Positions 25,164 to 34,495 of a DNA stretch of 39,432 bases are shown here, piece by piece. Source of the DNA: an uncultured Pelagibacteraceae bacterium (GTDB lineage: Bacteria > Pseudomonadota > Alphaproteobacteria > Pelagibacterales > Pelagibacteraceae); the NCBI GenBank assembly GCA_902560015.1, contig CACEKA010000010.1, positions 1 to 39,432 of the forward strand. The letters are read 5' to 3'. The notes beneath the pieces are model-generated. The model did not search any database. It saw nothing but the letters and a program-made list of their open reading frames with translations, and had not been told where the DNA came from. The translations under genes and the position numbers were made by a program. Numbering within the stretch: position 1 is the stretch's first letter; every line of letters starts with the position of its first letter.

Positions 25164-26036
25164 ATGAAAAAAATTATTTGGATTTTGTTTTTATTTTTTT
25201 TTGGGAATAATTTTAGTTTTGCAAAAACAATTAATATTGAAGATAAAATTTTGTTAAACGTTCCAGAAAATTTTAATTATATTAAACTAGAAACAGATGA
25301 AGTAGCTGATTATTATGAGGAATTTTTCAGTTCATTAGGAGAGTATACAGCATTTTATTATATAGGAACAGATGACTCCATCGAGTTTGCTAACGCGATT
25401 ATAAATGATCAAGATAAATTGCTTGAACCTATAATCAAAAAGATGGAAAAAAAAAATTTTAGTACTGAAAAATCAATGATGAATTTTCTTTCTAAAGAAA
25501 TCAAAAAATTGATAAAAAAATACAAATATCAAGGTGTTATGTGGGTTTTAGTTTCTGAAGAGAATTTAGAAGATACAGATTATGATTTATTTGAAATTGT
25601 TGAGTCTTTAAAAAATATGAGCCAAGCTGATATGAATAAGACTGCTTTAGAATATAAAAAAGAATTAAATGATGAAATTAGTATTGATGGATTAGAAGGA
25701 TTGGATTTAAAAATTTCTAAATTTAAAATTGAAAAAAATAAAATGAATAGTCCTACCTTGGATCTTAAACTTGCAGCAAATATGTTTAATATAAATTGGG
25801 ATATGGAAATTTATGCTTATTTAAAGAATAATAAGCCAATTATTGTTGGTTCAGAATGTATTGGTACATGTAAAGGAATTTCGGGAGTTAAAAATAAGAT
25901 AGTATATTCTAAGATTAAAACATCAACTAGCTCCTCGGATATTGTTGATCAATTAAATTCGTTAAATGAATTATATAAATCTGGGGTACTTACAAAAGAG
26001 GAATTTGAAAAAGCTAAGAAAAAAATTCTTAATTAG
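25164..26036 (+). CDS. Uncharacterised secreted protein with C-terminal SHOCT domain
   Basis: A 290-residue protein I do not recognise as a whole. It has a Sec-type signal (MKKIIWILFLFFFGNNFSFA, cleavage about residue 20) and a mature part rich in acidic and aromatic residues, including DYYEEFFSSLGEYTAFYYIG. A mixed alpha/beta middle follows (KYKYQGVMWVLVSEE, then LDLKLAANMFNINWDMEIYAYLKNNKPIIVGSECIGTCKG). The C-terminal DQLNSLNELYKSGVLTKEEFEKAKKKIL (about 260-289) is a typical SHOCT motif, a short helical hairpin found at protein ends. It lies 2 nt after hisH and abuts hisA, so it is co-transcribed with histidine genes, yet export makes an enzymatic role in the pathway unlikely. Confidence 0.75.
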   Translation: MKKIIWILFLFFFGNNFSFAKTINIEDKILLNVPENFNYIKLETDEVADYYEEFFSSLGEYTAFYYIGTDDSIEFANAIINDQDKLLEPIIKKMEKKNFSTEKSMMNFLSKEIKKLIKKYKYQGVMWVLVSEENLEDTDYDLFEIVESLKNMSQADMNKTALEYKKELNDEISIDGLEGLDLKISKFKIEKNKMNSPTLDLKLAANMFNINWDMEIYAYLKNNKPIIVGSECIGTCKGISGVKNKIVYSKIKTSTSSSDIVDQLNSLNELYKSGVLTKEEFEKAKKKILN

Positions 26037-26762
26037 ATGAAAATATTCCCTGCAATAGATATTAAAGATAAAAAGTGTGTGAGGTTAGTTAAAGGAGACT
26101 TTAACAACAAAACTGAATATGAAATGTCACCAGTTGAACAAGCTGGTAAATATAAAGATCATGGTTTTAAAAATTTGCATATAGTTGATTTAGATGGAGC
26201 TTTAACTGGTGAAACAGTTAATTTAGATATTATTCAAGAAATAGTCACAAAATTTGATCTTAAAATTGAAATTGGTGGAGGTATAAGAAACTTTGAAAGT
26301 ATTCATAAATACACTGATGCTGGGGTTGAAAAAGTTATTTTGGGTAGTGCAGCTATTAAAGATAAAAATTTTTTAAAAGAAGCATGTAAAAAATTTCCAA
26401 ATAAAATTGCCTTAGGTTTAGATGCTAAAGATGGTTATTTATCTGTCTCAGGTTGGAAAGAAAATTCAAATCAATTAACTTTAGATTACTTAAAAGAAGT
26501 AAATTACTATGGTGCAAGTAGATTAATTTATACTGATATTAATAAAGATGGGATGAAACAAAGTCCTAACTTTGATGAGACATCAAAGGTTGCCGATATA
26601 TCTAATTGTCCTGTAATAATATCTGGTGGAGTTTCTTCAATTGATGACATTAAAAGAGCTAAGGAATTAAATAATAAGAACATAGAAGGCATTATAGTTG
26701 GAAAAGCCATATATGATGGTGATATTAAATTAGATGAACTAGTTAAGGAATTGGATGCTTAA
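26037..26762 (+). CDS. hisA: ProFAR isomerase HisA
   Basis: A 241-residue (beta-alpha)8 barrel isomerising ProFAR to PRFAR. The opening [18 protein letters not shown] has catalytic Asp8. [38 protein letters not shown] (second catalytic aspartate) and [13 protein letters not shown], with the C-terminal phosphate site [11 protein letters not shown], all fit. The two-fold repeated half-barrel pattern shared with HisF is evident. The end overlaps hisF by 8 bp. Confidence 0.97.
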   Translation: MKIFPAIDIKDKKCVRLVKGDFNNKTEYEMSPVEQAGKYKDHGFKNLHIVDLDGALTGETVNLDIIQEIVTKFDLKIEIGGGIRNFESIHKYTDAGVEKVILGSAAIKDKNFLKEACKKFPNKIALGLDAKDGYLSVSGWKENSNQLTLDYLKEVNYYGASRLIYTDINKDGMKQSPNFDETSKVADISNCPVIISGGVSSIDDIKRAKELNNKNIEGIIVGKAIYDGDIKLDELVKELDA

Positions 26763-27510
26763 AAATCGAATAATACCATGTTTGGACGTTAAAAATGGTC
26801 GTGTTGTAAAAGGCATAAACTTTGTTGGTTTAAAAGATGCAGGTGATCCTGTTGAACAAGCTAAAATTTATTCTGATGGTGGTGCAGATGAGATTTGTTT
26901 TTTAGATATTACTGCATCAAATGAAAATAGAGATACTATTTATGATATTGTAGAGAAAACTTCAAAGAAATGTTTTGTTCCACTAACTGTTGGAGGAGGC
27001 GTAAGAAGTGTGGACGATATCAACAAACTATTAAATTGTGGAGCGGACAAAGTATCAATCAATACTGCTGCAGTTCAAAATCCAGAAGTTGTAAAAGAAA
27101 GTTCTAAAAAATTTGGATCACAATGTATAGTTGTTGCGATCGATGCAAAAAAAAACCTTGATAAATGGGAAATTTTTACCCACGGTGGAAGAAATAATAC
27201 AGGAATTGACGCAATAGAATTTTCAAAAAAAATGCAAGATTGTGGGGCAGGAGAGTTGCTAATAACATCGATGGATAGAGATGGAACTCAAGTTGGTTAT
27301 GATACTGAGTTAATGTCAAAAATATCATTAGAAGTAAATATCCCAACTATTGCATCGGGGGGAGTTGGTAATTTAGATCACCTGGTAGATGGAATTAAAT
27401 TAGGCAATGCGAGTGCTGTTTTAGCTGCATCTATTTTTCACTACGGAAAACATTCTGTAAAAGAAGCAAAGGAATATTTGGATTTAAAAGGAATACCTGT
27501 TAGAATTTAA
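26755..27510 (+). CDS. hisF: Imidazole glycerol phosphate synthase, cyclase subunit
   Basis: A 251-residue barrel that uses ammonia from HisH to make imidazole-glycerol phosphate and AICAR. It has [15 protein letters not shown] with Asp11, [32 protein letters not shown] with Asp130, [16 protein letters not shown] and [14 protein letters not shown]. The AICAR by-product feeds PurH, encoded 10 kb downstream. It overlaps hisA by 8 bp, and hisE starts 1 nt after its stop. Confidence 0.98.
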   Translation: MLKNRIIPCLDVKNGRVVKGINFVGLKDAGDPVEQAKIYSDGGADEICFLDITASNENRDTIYDIVEKTSKKCFVPLTVGGGVRSVDDINKLLNCGADKVSINTAAVQNPEVVKESSKKFGSQCIVVAIDAKKNLDKWEIFTHGGRNNTGIDAIEFSKKMQDCGAGELLITSMDRDGTQVGYDTELMSKISLEVNIPTIASGGVGNLDHLVDGIKLGNASAVLAASIFHYGKHSVKEAKEYLDLKGIPVRI

Positions 27511-27511
27511 T

Positions 27512-27784
27512 ATGCTTAATACACTAGAAAATCTAATTAAACTTGCTAGAGAGAGAAAAGCTAAACCTATTGAAGGGTCTTACACAAATAAATTACTTTT
27601 AGATAAGTCTTTAAGCAAAGCAAAAGTTTTAGAAGAAGTTGATGAATTAATAGAAGCTGTAGAGAAAAATACAAATAAAATTCATGAAGCTGCTGATGTT
27701 TTTTATCATTTACTGATGTATCTCGAAGCTAATGACGTAAAAGTCGAAGATGTAATGCAAGAATTAGAAAAAAGAAAAAAATGA
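27512..27784 (+). CDS. hisE: Phosphoribosyl-ATP pyrophosphatase
   Basis: A 90-residue all-alpha MazG-like enzyme removing pyrophosphate from PR-ATP. The helix pattern SYTNKLLLDKSLSKAKVLEEVDELIEAVE holds the metal-binding EExxE/D motif, and HEAADVFYHLLMYLEAND supplies the ExxD pair. It is a stand-alone HisE, not fused to HisI, which is not in this window. It overlaps the HIT gene by 4 bp (ATGA). Confidence 0.95.
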   Translation: MLNTLENLIKLARERKAKPIEGSYTNKLLLDKSLSKAKVLEEVDELIEAVEKNTNKIHEAADVFYHLLMYLEANDVKVEDVMQELEKRKK

Positions 27785-28146
27785 GTTACGATGAAAATAA
27801 TATTTTTGCAAAAATTTTAAGAGGAGAAATTCCTTGTGATAAAATTTATGAAGATGATTTTGTTTTGTCATTTCATGATATTAATCCACAAAAAAAAATT
27901 CATGCTTTAGTTATTCCAAAAGGAAAATATATCGATTTGGATGACTTTAGTTTAAATGCCTCATCTGAGGAGATGGTAGGTTTATTAAAGGGTATAAATA
28001 TAGTTGCAAAAAAGCTAGGTATTTCAACAGAAGTAGGCAAAGGCTATAGAGCTCTAGCTAATATTAGTGATCACGGTGGTCAAGAGGTTCCCCATTTACA
28101 TTTTCATTTATTTGGAGGAGAAAATGTTGGAAAAATGGTTGAGTGA
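27781..28146 (+). CDS. HIT-family nucleotide hydrolase (HinT-like)
   Basis: A 121-residue histidine-triad protein. NIFAKILRGEIPCDKIYEDD and FHDINPQKKIHALVIPKG are typical HinT sequences. The triad HLHFHLFGG near residue 106 supplies the catalytic histidines. HinT enzymes hydrolyse adenosine phosphoramidates such as aminoacyl-adenylates. It overlaps hisE by 4 bp and the next gene by 4 bp (GTGA), so it is part of the his transcript, the usual alphaproteobacterial neighbourhood. Confidence 0.95.
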   Translation: MSYDENNIFAKILRGEIPCDKIYEDDFVLSFHDINPQKKIHALVIPKGKYIDLDDFSLNASSEEMVGLLKGINIVAKKLGISTEVGKGYRALANISDHGGQEVPHLHFHLFGGENVGKMVE

Positions 28147-28646
28147 TAGAGGAGGTTAAAAGAAATTACCTAGAAATAAATTCACTTCAAGATCTTCATG
28201 AGGGAACTGAGCCTACAGAGGACTATTCTTTAAATTTGTTAGACCCAATTAATTTTCAATTGAATAAGTTTTTTTACAAAAATATTGGGCAAAATCATAA
28301 ATGGGTAGATCGATTAGCTTGGACAGAATCTCAATGGATAGATTATGTATCTAATGATAAAGTTCAAACTTATATCTTAAAATATAAAGATGACCTTGTA
28401 GGCTTTTTTGAATTAATTTTTCATTTTGAAAAAAAAGAAGTTGAAATAGCTTACTTTGGAATATTAGAGGAGTTTCGTAATAAGAAATTAGGATCATATT
28501 TATTATCACAAGCGATAAAAAAGTCATTTAGTCAAAATATTGATCGAGTTTGGGTTCACACCTGCTCACTTGATCATAAAAATGCGTTAAATAATTATAT
28601 CGCTAGAGGTATGAAAATCTTTAAAACTGAAATTATCAAAATCTAG
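28143..28646 (+). CDS. GNAT-family N-acetyltransferase
   Basis: A 167-residue protein starting at GTG within the HIT stop codon. The acetyl-CoA-binding region is visible as EVEIAYFGILEEFRNKKLGSYLLSQAI (about 101-127), where RNKKLGSYL corresponds to the R/Q-x-x-G-x-G/A motif A. VWVHTCSLDHKNALNNYIARGMKIFKTE is the following conserved C-terminal part. The substrate is unknown; the ~50 residues before the fold (LNLLDPINFQLNKFFYKNIG) may shape its pocket. It is the last gene of the his transcript, and its stop overlaps the convergent lolA stop by 4 bp. Confidence 0.88.
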   Translation: MIEEVKRNYLEINSLQDLHEGTEPTEDYSLNLLDPINFQLNKFFYKNIGQNHKWVDRLAWTESQWIDYVSNDKVQTYILKYKDDLVGFFELIFHFEKKEVEIAYFGILEEFRNKKLGSYLLSQAIKKSFSQNIDRVWVHTCSLDHKNALNNYIARGMKIFKTEIIKI

Positions 28647-29191
28647 TTTTGTTTAGGTGATTTGAATAAATTTTTATCGATTTGTTGATTTTCCTTAATT
28701 GATGAAATGTATGTAACAGAAATATTTTGATATACATCTTTAGTTTGCCACCCAATTAAATGAAAAGATTTTTTGTCAAAAAAAATATTAATTTCATTAT
28801 TATTTTCAATTATTTTAAAATTTATATATGCATCATCTATTATCTGTTCTTCCAACATGTTTATTTTTTTAATTAAAAACTTTTTATCTAGTAAAAAATT
28901 TAATGGTGTTTTTTTAAGAGCATATTGATGGAAATTGGGTTTTTTTCCAACATATAATATTTTACCATTCGAAACTAAAATTTTATTATTTTTTTTATAC
29001 TTACAATAAATTTTTTTTGGATATTGAATTGTACAATTTCCATTTTCAATTTTTCCATTTATATTTTGCTCAAAATTAAAATTTAAGTTTTGAATATTTT
29101 GTAAATTTTCTATAATTTCCCTTTTATTATCTGCTTGAGCATTTGAAACTAAAATTAGAAAAATAAAGACAAGTAAATATCTAATCATCAA
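28643..29191 (-). CDS. lolA: Outer-membrane lipoprotein carrier protein LolA
   Basis: A 182-residue periplasmic chaperone that carries lipoproteins from LolCDE to the outer membrane. The signal peptide MMIRYLLVFIFLILVSNAQA ends at about residue 20. It is followed by the LolA pattern LQNIQNLNFNFEQNINGKIENGNCTIQYPKKIYCKY, where the family has an (F/L)xGxxxxxxPxxxRWxY-like segment, then LLDKKF and the C-terminal half-barrel. Sequence conservation is modest; length and linkage to ftsK support it. It overlaps the ftsK end by 4 bp. Confidence 0.85.
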   Translation of the reverse strand: MMIRYLLVFIFLILVSNAQADNKREIIENLQNIQNLNFNFEQNINGKIENGNCTIQYPKKIYCKYKKNNKILVSNGKILYVGKKPNFHQYALKKTPLNFLLDKKFLIKKINMLEEQIIDDAYINFKIIENNNEINIFFDKKSFHLIGWQTKDVYQNISVTYISSIKENQQIDKNLFKSPKQN

Positions 29192-31272
29192 AGCACGTCT
29201 CTTTTACCTACATGATTTGCTTTGCTAACAATTCCATCTGCTTCCATCATATCAATGATTCTTGCAGCCCTATTGTATCCAATCTGAAGCTTCCGTTGAA
29301 GAAATGAGGTTGATGCTTTACCTTCAGATCTTATAATTTCCAAAGCTGATTGATATAGCTCATCTTTATCACCTTGGTTTTGGACATCACCAATTTCTTT
29401 TTCATCTGCAAAGTTTAAAATTTCATCAACATAATCAGGTTCTGCTTGCGATCTTAGTGAATTATTAACTTTTTCAATTTCATTATCTGAGACAAAAGGT
29501 GCGTGTATTCTGACTATTCTATTAGCAGATGACATATAAAGCATATCGCCTTTGCCTAATAGCTGCTCCGCTCCCTGTTCCCCAAGGATTGTTCTACTAT
29601 CTATTTTAGAGGTAACTTGAAAAGAAATTCTGGTAGGAAAATTTGCTTTAATAGTACCTGTTATTACATCAACGCTCGGCCGTTGCGTTGCCATAATTAT
29701 ATGAATTCCAGCTGCTCTTGCCATCTGAGATAACTTTTGAATATAATTTTCTATTTCTTTTCCAGCTACTAGCATTAGATCAGACATTTCATCTACTACA
29801 ACAACAATATAAGGCATTGGAAGTTTGTGTTTAGCGTTGTATCCATCTATGTTTCTAACACCTTCTTTTGTCATCAATCTATATCTACTCTCCATTTCTT
29901 TAACTACCCAACCAAGTACAGAAGCTGCTTTTTTTGCCTCAGTTATAACTGGACATAAAAGATGTGGAATGCCTTCGTATGTTGAAAGTTCGAGCATTTT
30001 TGGATCAATTAAAATAAATTTACATTTTTCAGGAGTATGACGATAAAGTAGGGACAATATTATAGTATTTATACATACTGATTTTCCAGAACCTGTGGTT
30101 CCAGCAATAAGCAGATGTGGCATAGAGGCCAAGTCTCCAACAATAGGTTTTCCTGAAATACTTTTTCCAAGAGCAATAGGAAGTTTTATTTCTTTCTTTT
30201 TGAAGTCAGCATTATTTAAAATCTCACTTAAGTAAACATTTTCTCTAGAACTATTTGGAAGCTCAATCCCTACTGTATTACTCCCTGGTATGGTCGCAAT
30301 TCTTGCAGACTCAGAACTTGTGTTTCTAGCAATGTCATCTGATAAATTAATTATTTTAGAGACTTTAACGCCAGCAGCTGGCTCAAATTCATTAAGTGTT
30401 ACAACAGGCCCATGACTAACTTTTTTGATATTTCCACTAACACCAAAATCCAACAATATTTTTTCTAAAAACTCAGAGTTATTATTTTCATTTTTATTTA
30501 GATTTTCTCTTTCTTTTTTCGTTGGAACTTTTAATAAATCTAAACTTGGTAATCTAAATTTAATTGTATTATTCGTTTTGTTTTCTGCTTTTATAAATGG
30601 TAAATCTTCTTGAATAAGATTTTTAATTTCATCTTGAGGAATATACTCGTTAATTATTTCACTTTTATCTGTATAATTTTTACTTTCTTTTTTAATAAAG
30701 AAATTCCAGATTTTTTTAATTGATAAGTAAAAATTTCTTGGACTAAAATTAACACTAATTAAAAATAAAAATAATATCAGTAGTATCAAAATATAATAAA
30801 ATATATTTTCATTTATTTGTATTAATGAATTAAGAAATGTTTGATTTAAATAATTTCCAATAAAACCTCCATTACCATTTATATAAAGCGTAAATCCTTT
30901 AGAGTAAAAATAAGTTAAAAAGAGAGTTCCAAGCAAACAATAAATTATAGTAAAGAAAGTATTTTCAATAATTAAGAAAAATTCTTTTATTCTAAATATA
31001 TTAATACCAGTAATTATAAACGTAAGTGATATTAGATAGGCTACTAAGCCAAAAGATTGAAAAAATAAGTCAGAAACAAAGCTTCCTTGAAAGCCTAATA
31101 AATTTTTAATTTCAGTATTATCTGGAAAAATGAAATTAGGATCTTCAGGAGAATAAGTTATCAGTGCAATCAATAACATTGCACCTCCTGAAAAGATGAT
31201 AATCCCAAATATTTCTGCTAATCTTTTAATAGCGAAATTCGTTAATAAATTGGCTGTTTTTTTTATATTCAT
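29188..31272 (-). CDS. ftsK: DNA translocase FtsK
   Basis: A 694-residue protein that anchors at the division septum and pumps DNA to align dif sites. It has four N-terminal membrane helices (about 20-40, 74-92, 100-123 and 153-175), then a short charged linker, the alpha and beta RecA-like motor domains with Walker A GTTGSGKS at about residue 390 and YIVVVVDEMSDLM (Walker B), and the DNA-sequence-reading gamma winged helix (ASTSFLQRKLQIGYNRAARIIDMME). The linker is much shorter than in E. coli, consistent with a reduced genome. It is divergent from the FAD monooxygenase gene. Confidence 0.97.
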   Translation of the reverse strand: MNIKKTANLLTNFAIKRLAEIFGIIIFSGGAMLLIALITYSPEDPNFIFPDNTEIKNLLGFQGSFVSDLFFQSFGLVAYLISLTFIITGINIFRIKEFFLIIENTFFTIIYCLLGTLFLTYFYSKGFTLYINGNGGFIGNYLNQTFLNSLIQINENIFYYILILLILFLFLISVNFSPRNFYLSIKKIWNFFIKKESKNYTDKSEIINEYIPQDEIKNLIQEDLPFIKAENKTNNTIKFRLPSLDLLKVPTKKERENLNKNENNNSEFLEKILLDFGVSGNIKKVSHGPVVTLNEFEPAAGVKVSKIINLSDDIARNTSSESARIATIPGSNTVGIELPNSSRENVYLSEILNNADFKKKEIKLPIALGKSISGKPIVGDLASMPHLLIAGTTGSGKSVCINTIILSLLYRHTPEKCKFILIDPKMLELSTYEGIPHLLCPVITEAKKAASVLGWVVKEMESRYRLMTKEGVRNIDGYNAKHKLPMPYIVVVVDEMSDLMLVAGKEIENYIQKLSQMARAAGIHIIMATQRPSVDVITGTIKANFPTRISFQVTSKIDSRTILGEQGAEQLLGKGDMLYMSSANRIVRIHAPFVSDNEIEKVNNSLRSQAEPDYVDEILNFADEKEIGDVQNQGDKDELYQSALEIIRSEGKASTSFLQRKLQIGYNRAARIIDMMEADGIVSKANHVGKRDVL

Positions 31273-31276
31273 ATAA

Positions 31277-31304
31277 TTGAATCAAGTTAATCACTTTGTA
31301 TCAT
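31277..31304 (+). promoter_or_regulatory. Possible promoter of the FAD monooxygenase gene
   Basis: TTGAAT (31277-31282), a 16-bp spacer and TATCAT (31299-31304) give a start near 31311. This places the ATG at 31336 about 25 nt into the transcript and leaves the upstream TTG at 31315 almost at the 5' end. Confidence 0.38.
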
Positions 31305-31335
31305 CTAATTTTTATTGTTAAAATTAAAATTATTT

Positions 31336-32415
31336 ATGAGAGTTTGTGTAATAGGTGACGGTCTTTCAGCATTAACTATAGCTAAAGCTTTGGTTAATCA
31401 AAATATTTTTGTTGATATCTTTATGTCAAAAATAGTTAAAAATATAAACCGGACAAGAACACTTGGTATTTCAAAAGATAATTTAGATTTTTTTAATGAG
31501 AATATAATAAATGTTGAAAAAATTATTTGGAAGATAAAAAGAATTGAAATTTTTACAGATAATCTAAAAAATGAAAAATTACTTAATTTTGAAAATAATA
31601 ATGATCAACTTTTTTCAATTATTAATAATTATAAGTTGTTTAAAATTTTAGAAAAAGATTTGTCTAAAAATAAATATTTTAAAAAATTGAACATTGATAA
31701 AGAAAATTTGTCTTTTATTAATGATTATGAACTCATTATTAATTGTGATTATTCTCATAAAATAACTAAAAAATATTTTAATAAAAAAATTATAAAAAAA
31801 TATAATAGTTTAGCTTATACAACGATTATCAAACATGAAAAAATATTAAATAATACTGCTGTCCAAACTTTTACAAAGTTTGGACCGTTAGCTTTTTTAC
31901 CAATTTCTAATGATGAAACTTCTGTAGTATATTCAATTCAAAATTCTCTTAATAAAAAAAAATATAATATAAAAGATCTGATTCATCATTATAATTTTAA
32001 ATATAAGATTATTAAGATTGAAAAAGTTGAAAATTTTGAATTAAAGTTTTTAAATTTAAGATCTTATTATCATAATAATATATTAGCGTTTGGTGATTTA
32101 TTACATAGAATTCATCCTTTAGCAGGTCAAGGATTTAATATGACAATAAGAGATATTATGGTGATTACTAAAATAATTCAAAAAAGACTTGAACTTGGTT
32201 TACCTCTTGATAGCTCAGTATCTATTGAATTTGAAAATAGTTTAAAACATAAGAATTTTATTTTTTCTAATGGAATTGATTTAATCTATGAATTTTTCAA
32301 CATAGAGAGAAAAACTAAAAATAATATTTTGAGTAAATCTGTTAAACTTCTTGGAGAAAATCCTTCAATAAATAAAATATTTACTAAAATCGCAGATAAA
32401 GGAATTTTTTTTTAA
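31336..32415 (+). CDS. UbiH/Coq6-like FAD-dependent monooxygenase
   Basis: From the ATG at 31336 the protein has 359 residues; a TTG start 7 codons earlier would only add LKLKLF. The Rossmann opening VCVIGDGLSALTIAKAL is GxGxxA rather than GxGxxG. The FAD-closing motif FGDLLHRIHPLAGQGFNMTIRDI, the diagnostic GD(A)xH..HP.AGQG.N.G..D of ubiquinone hydroxylases, begins near residue 253. It is therefore likely a ring hydroxylase of ubiquinone biosynthesis, but the middle of the protein is divergent and its hydroxylated position cannot be assigned. It ends 1 nt from the convergent LON-domain gene. Confidence 0.8.
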   Translation: MRVCVIGDGLSALTIAKALVNQNIFVDIFMSKIVKNINRTRTLGISKDNLDFFNENIINVEKIIWKIKRIEIFTDNLKNEKLLNFENNNDQLFSIINNYKLFKILEKDLSKNKYFKKLNIDKENLSFINDYELIINCDYSHKITKKYFNKKIIKKYNSLAYTTIIKHEKILNNTAVQTFTKFGPLAFLPISNDETSVVYSIQNSLNKKKYNIKDLIHHYNFKYKIIKIEKVENFELKFLNLRSYYHNNILAFGDLLHRIHPLAGQGFNMTIRDIMVITKIIQKRLELGLPLDSSVSIEFENSLKHKNFIFSNGIDLIYEFFNIERKTKNNILSKSVKLLGENPSINKIFTKIADKGIFF

Positions 32416-32416
32416 A

Positions 32417-33064
32417 TTACTGAAGTGTAGTATTTTCAAAAATATCATGAGAGTATGTACTTAAAATTTCAGCTATTTTATTTTTTCTTAAATCAAGAGT
32501 TTTAGCCTCTAATAGAACTTGTTTTTCTTCTAAGGAAAATGGAGAAGCCATCGCTAAAGCATTTATAGTCTCATCAAGACTTTGTTTTTCAAGAGCTTTC
32601 CAATTAATAATAAATCCTTTTTTTTCAAATAATAATTTTAAATCTTTAAAAATTAATTCAAGATCGGTAAATTTAAGTTCCTCTTTTTCATCTTTCAGAT
32701 CATTTTCAAAATTTTCAAACTTAACTTTGTATTGTCGATATTTTTTATCCGACATTACTTCATCAATTGTCTCGAACCTTACTAATCCTTTTAATTCAAT
32801 TAAAAAATTTCCATTATCAGTTTCTTTAAAACTAGTAATTTTACCTAAACATCCAATTTTATGTAATTTTGGATCTAATTCTTCATTATCATTTGAGCTT
32901 AATGGTTGTATCATTCCAATTAATTTATCTAATTTCATACTGTCGTTGATCATCTCAACATATCTAGGTTCAAAAATATTTAATGGTACAGATGTTTTTG
33001 GAAAAAGTATAAAATTGCTTAAAGGGAAAACAGATATAATTTTGGGTAAGTTGTTTTTTTCCAT
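32417..33064 (-). CDS. LON substrate-binding-domain protein
   Basis: A 215-residue protein with only the N-terminal (PUA-like) domain of Lon protease and no ATPase or protease part. The opening ISVFPLSNFILFPKTSVPLNIFEPRYVEMINDSM is diagnostic, followed by IGMIQPL, KIGCLGKITSFKETDNGNFLIELKG and a helical C-terminal region. Small LON-domain proteins like this are common in alphaproteobacteria; proposed roles include substrate recognition, but none is proven. It stands alone between two + strand genes. Confidence 0.88.
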   Translation of the reverse strand: MEKNNLPKIISVFPLSNFILFPKTSVPLNIFEPRYVEMINDSMKLDKLIGMIQPLSSNDNEELDPKLHKIGCLGKITSFKETDNGNFLIELKGLVRFETIDEVMSDKKYRQYKVKFENFENDLKDEKEELKFTDLELIFKDLKLLFEKKGFIINWKALEKQSLDETINALAMASPFSLEEKQVLLEAKTLDLRKNKIAEILSTYSHDIFENTTLQ

Positions 33065-33113
33065 TTTATTTATTAAAAAAATTAAAATATAACATTTTTA
33101 TCAAAATTACCAT

Positions 33114-34472
33114 ATGGATCTTGATATAGGAAAAAAATATATTCAAAAAAAAAAATTTGATCAGGCGTTATCTTTTTTTTTAAATGAATTAGAAAATGGT
33201 AACAATTCTATAAGATTATATTTTTTTTTAGGTTTTATTTATTTTGAACTTAATCAAATTGAAAATAGTATTAAGTATTACAAATTGGCATTAAAAATTG
33301 AGCCAAAATCAGTAGATATCCTCTTAAGTCTTGCTAATTCCAATTATGTATTAGGAAATTTTGAATCTGCGAAAAGTTTATATTTGAAAGTTATTAAGAT
33401 GAATAAATATAATCCAAGAGGATATTATGGTCTTTATTTAATTGATCCAAAATATCTTACTTCTAAATATTTATCAGATTTGATTGAAATAAAAAATAGA
33501 AATACCAATTTAAATGGAAACTATTTGGTTGAATATTTACTATCAAAAATAGCAAAACAAAAAAAAGATTATGATTTAGAATTAAGGCATCTTAAAAAAT
33601 ATCAAGATGAGTGTTTTAAATCTAAAAATGATCATAATTTACAAGGTTTATTTTATTATAATAAAATTATATCAAAGCATTTTAATAAAATAAATTTTGA
33701 AAAAACTTTATCTGAAAACTCAGAATTAAAGAATTTATCCCCTATATTCATAATAGGTCTTCCACGTTCCGGATCAACTTTGGTTGAGTCTTTATTGGGT
33801 GCTGCTAAAAGTGATATATTTAGTTTAGGAGAAACATCAATTTTTAATACATCTATTTTAAATCAAATTAAAGACCATATATTTCAAAAAAATTTTAAAA
33901 TAGAAAATTATGTGCCAAATATAAATGTTATAGAGCTTGAGGAAAATATTATTAATAGATATCAAAATTATTTACCCAAAAATAAAAAGAAAAAATTATT
34001 TATCGATAAATCACTAGAAAATTTTTTTAATATTGAGTTAATACTGAAAGTGTTTCCTAATGCCTTATTTATTAATACTAAAAGAAATTATATTGACTCT
34101 GCAATAGCTATATATCAGGCAATGCTTCCAGATCTACCCTGGACACATTCAATTTCGGATATTTTGAATTACATGGATAATTATATAAAAATAATTGGTT
34201 TTTTTGAAAACAAATATCCAAATAAGATTTTAACAATAAATTTAGATGAATTAACCAATGATCAGGAATTTTATTCAAAAAAAATATTTAAATTTTGCAG
34301 TCTATCTTGGTCATCAGAAATTTTAAAATTTTATAAAAAAAAGGATTTAATTGTCAAAACTTTAAGTAATACTCAAATTAGAGGCCAAATTACTCAGTAC
34401 AATCAAAATAAATATAAACCTTACGAGAAACTTTTAGAAAATTTTATAAATAAGTATGATTGGCTAAATTAA
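33114..34472 (+). CDS. TPR-sulfotransferase fusion protein
   Basis: A 452-residue protein. Residues about 1-130 form tetratricopeptide repeats (KKKFDQALSFFLNELENG, ENSIKYYKLALKIEPK, LANSNYVLGNFESAKSLYLKVIKMN). The C-terminal half is a sulfotransferase domain, with 5'-phosphosulfate loop GLPRSGST at 215-222 and the later FINTKRNYIDSAIAIYQ as the probable 3'-phosphate region. TPR-sulfotransferases resemble tyrosylprotein or glycan sulfotransferases; the TPR part probably recruits a protein or complex. An 11-A run lies near its start (33145-33155). It is followed 23 nt later by another sulfotransferase gene. Confidence 0.85.
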   Translation: MDLDIGKKYIQKKKFDQALSFFLNELENGNNSIRLYFFLGFIYFELNQIENSIKYYKLALKIEPKSVDILLSLANSNYVLGNFESAKSLYLKVIKMNKYNPRGYYGLYLIDPKYLTSKYLSDLIEIKNRNTNLNGNYLVEYLLSKIAKQKKDYDLELRHLKKYQDECFKSKNDHNLQGLFYYNKIISKHFNKINFEKTLSENSELKNLSPIFIIGLPRSGSTLVESLLGAAKSDIFSLGETSIFNTSILNQIKDHIFQKNFKIENYVPNINVIELEENIINRYQNYLPKNKKKKLFIDKSLENFFNIELILKVFPNALFINTKRNYIDSAIAIYQAMLPDLPWTHSISDILNYMDNYIKIIGFFENKYPNKILTINLDELTNDQEFYSKKIFKFCSLSWSSEILKFYKKKDLIVKTLSNTQIRGQITQYNQNKYKPYEKLLENFINKYDWLN

Positions 34473-34495
34473 TTATTCATTTATAATATTTACAA

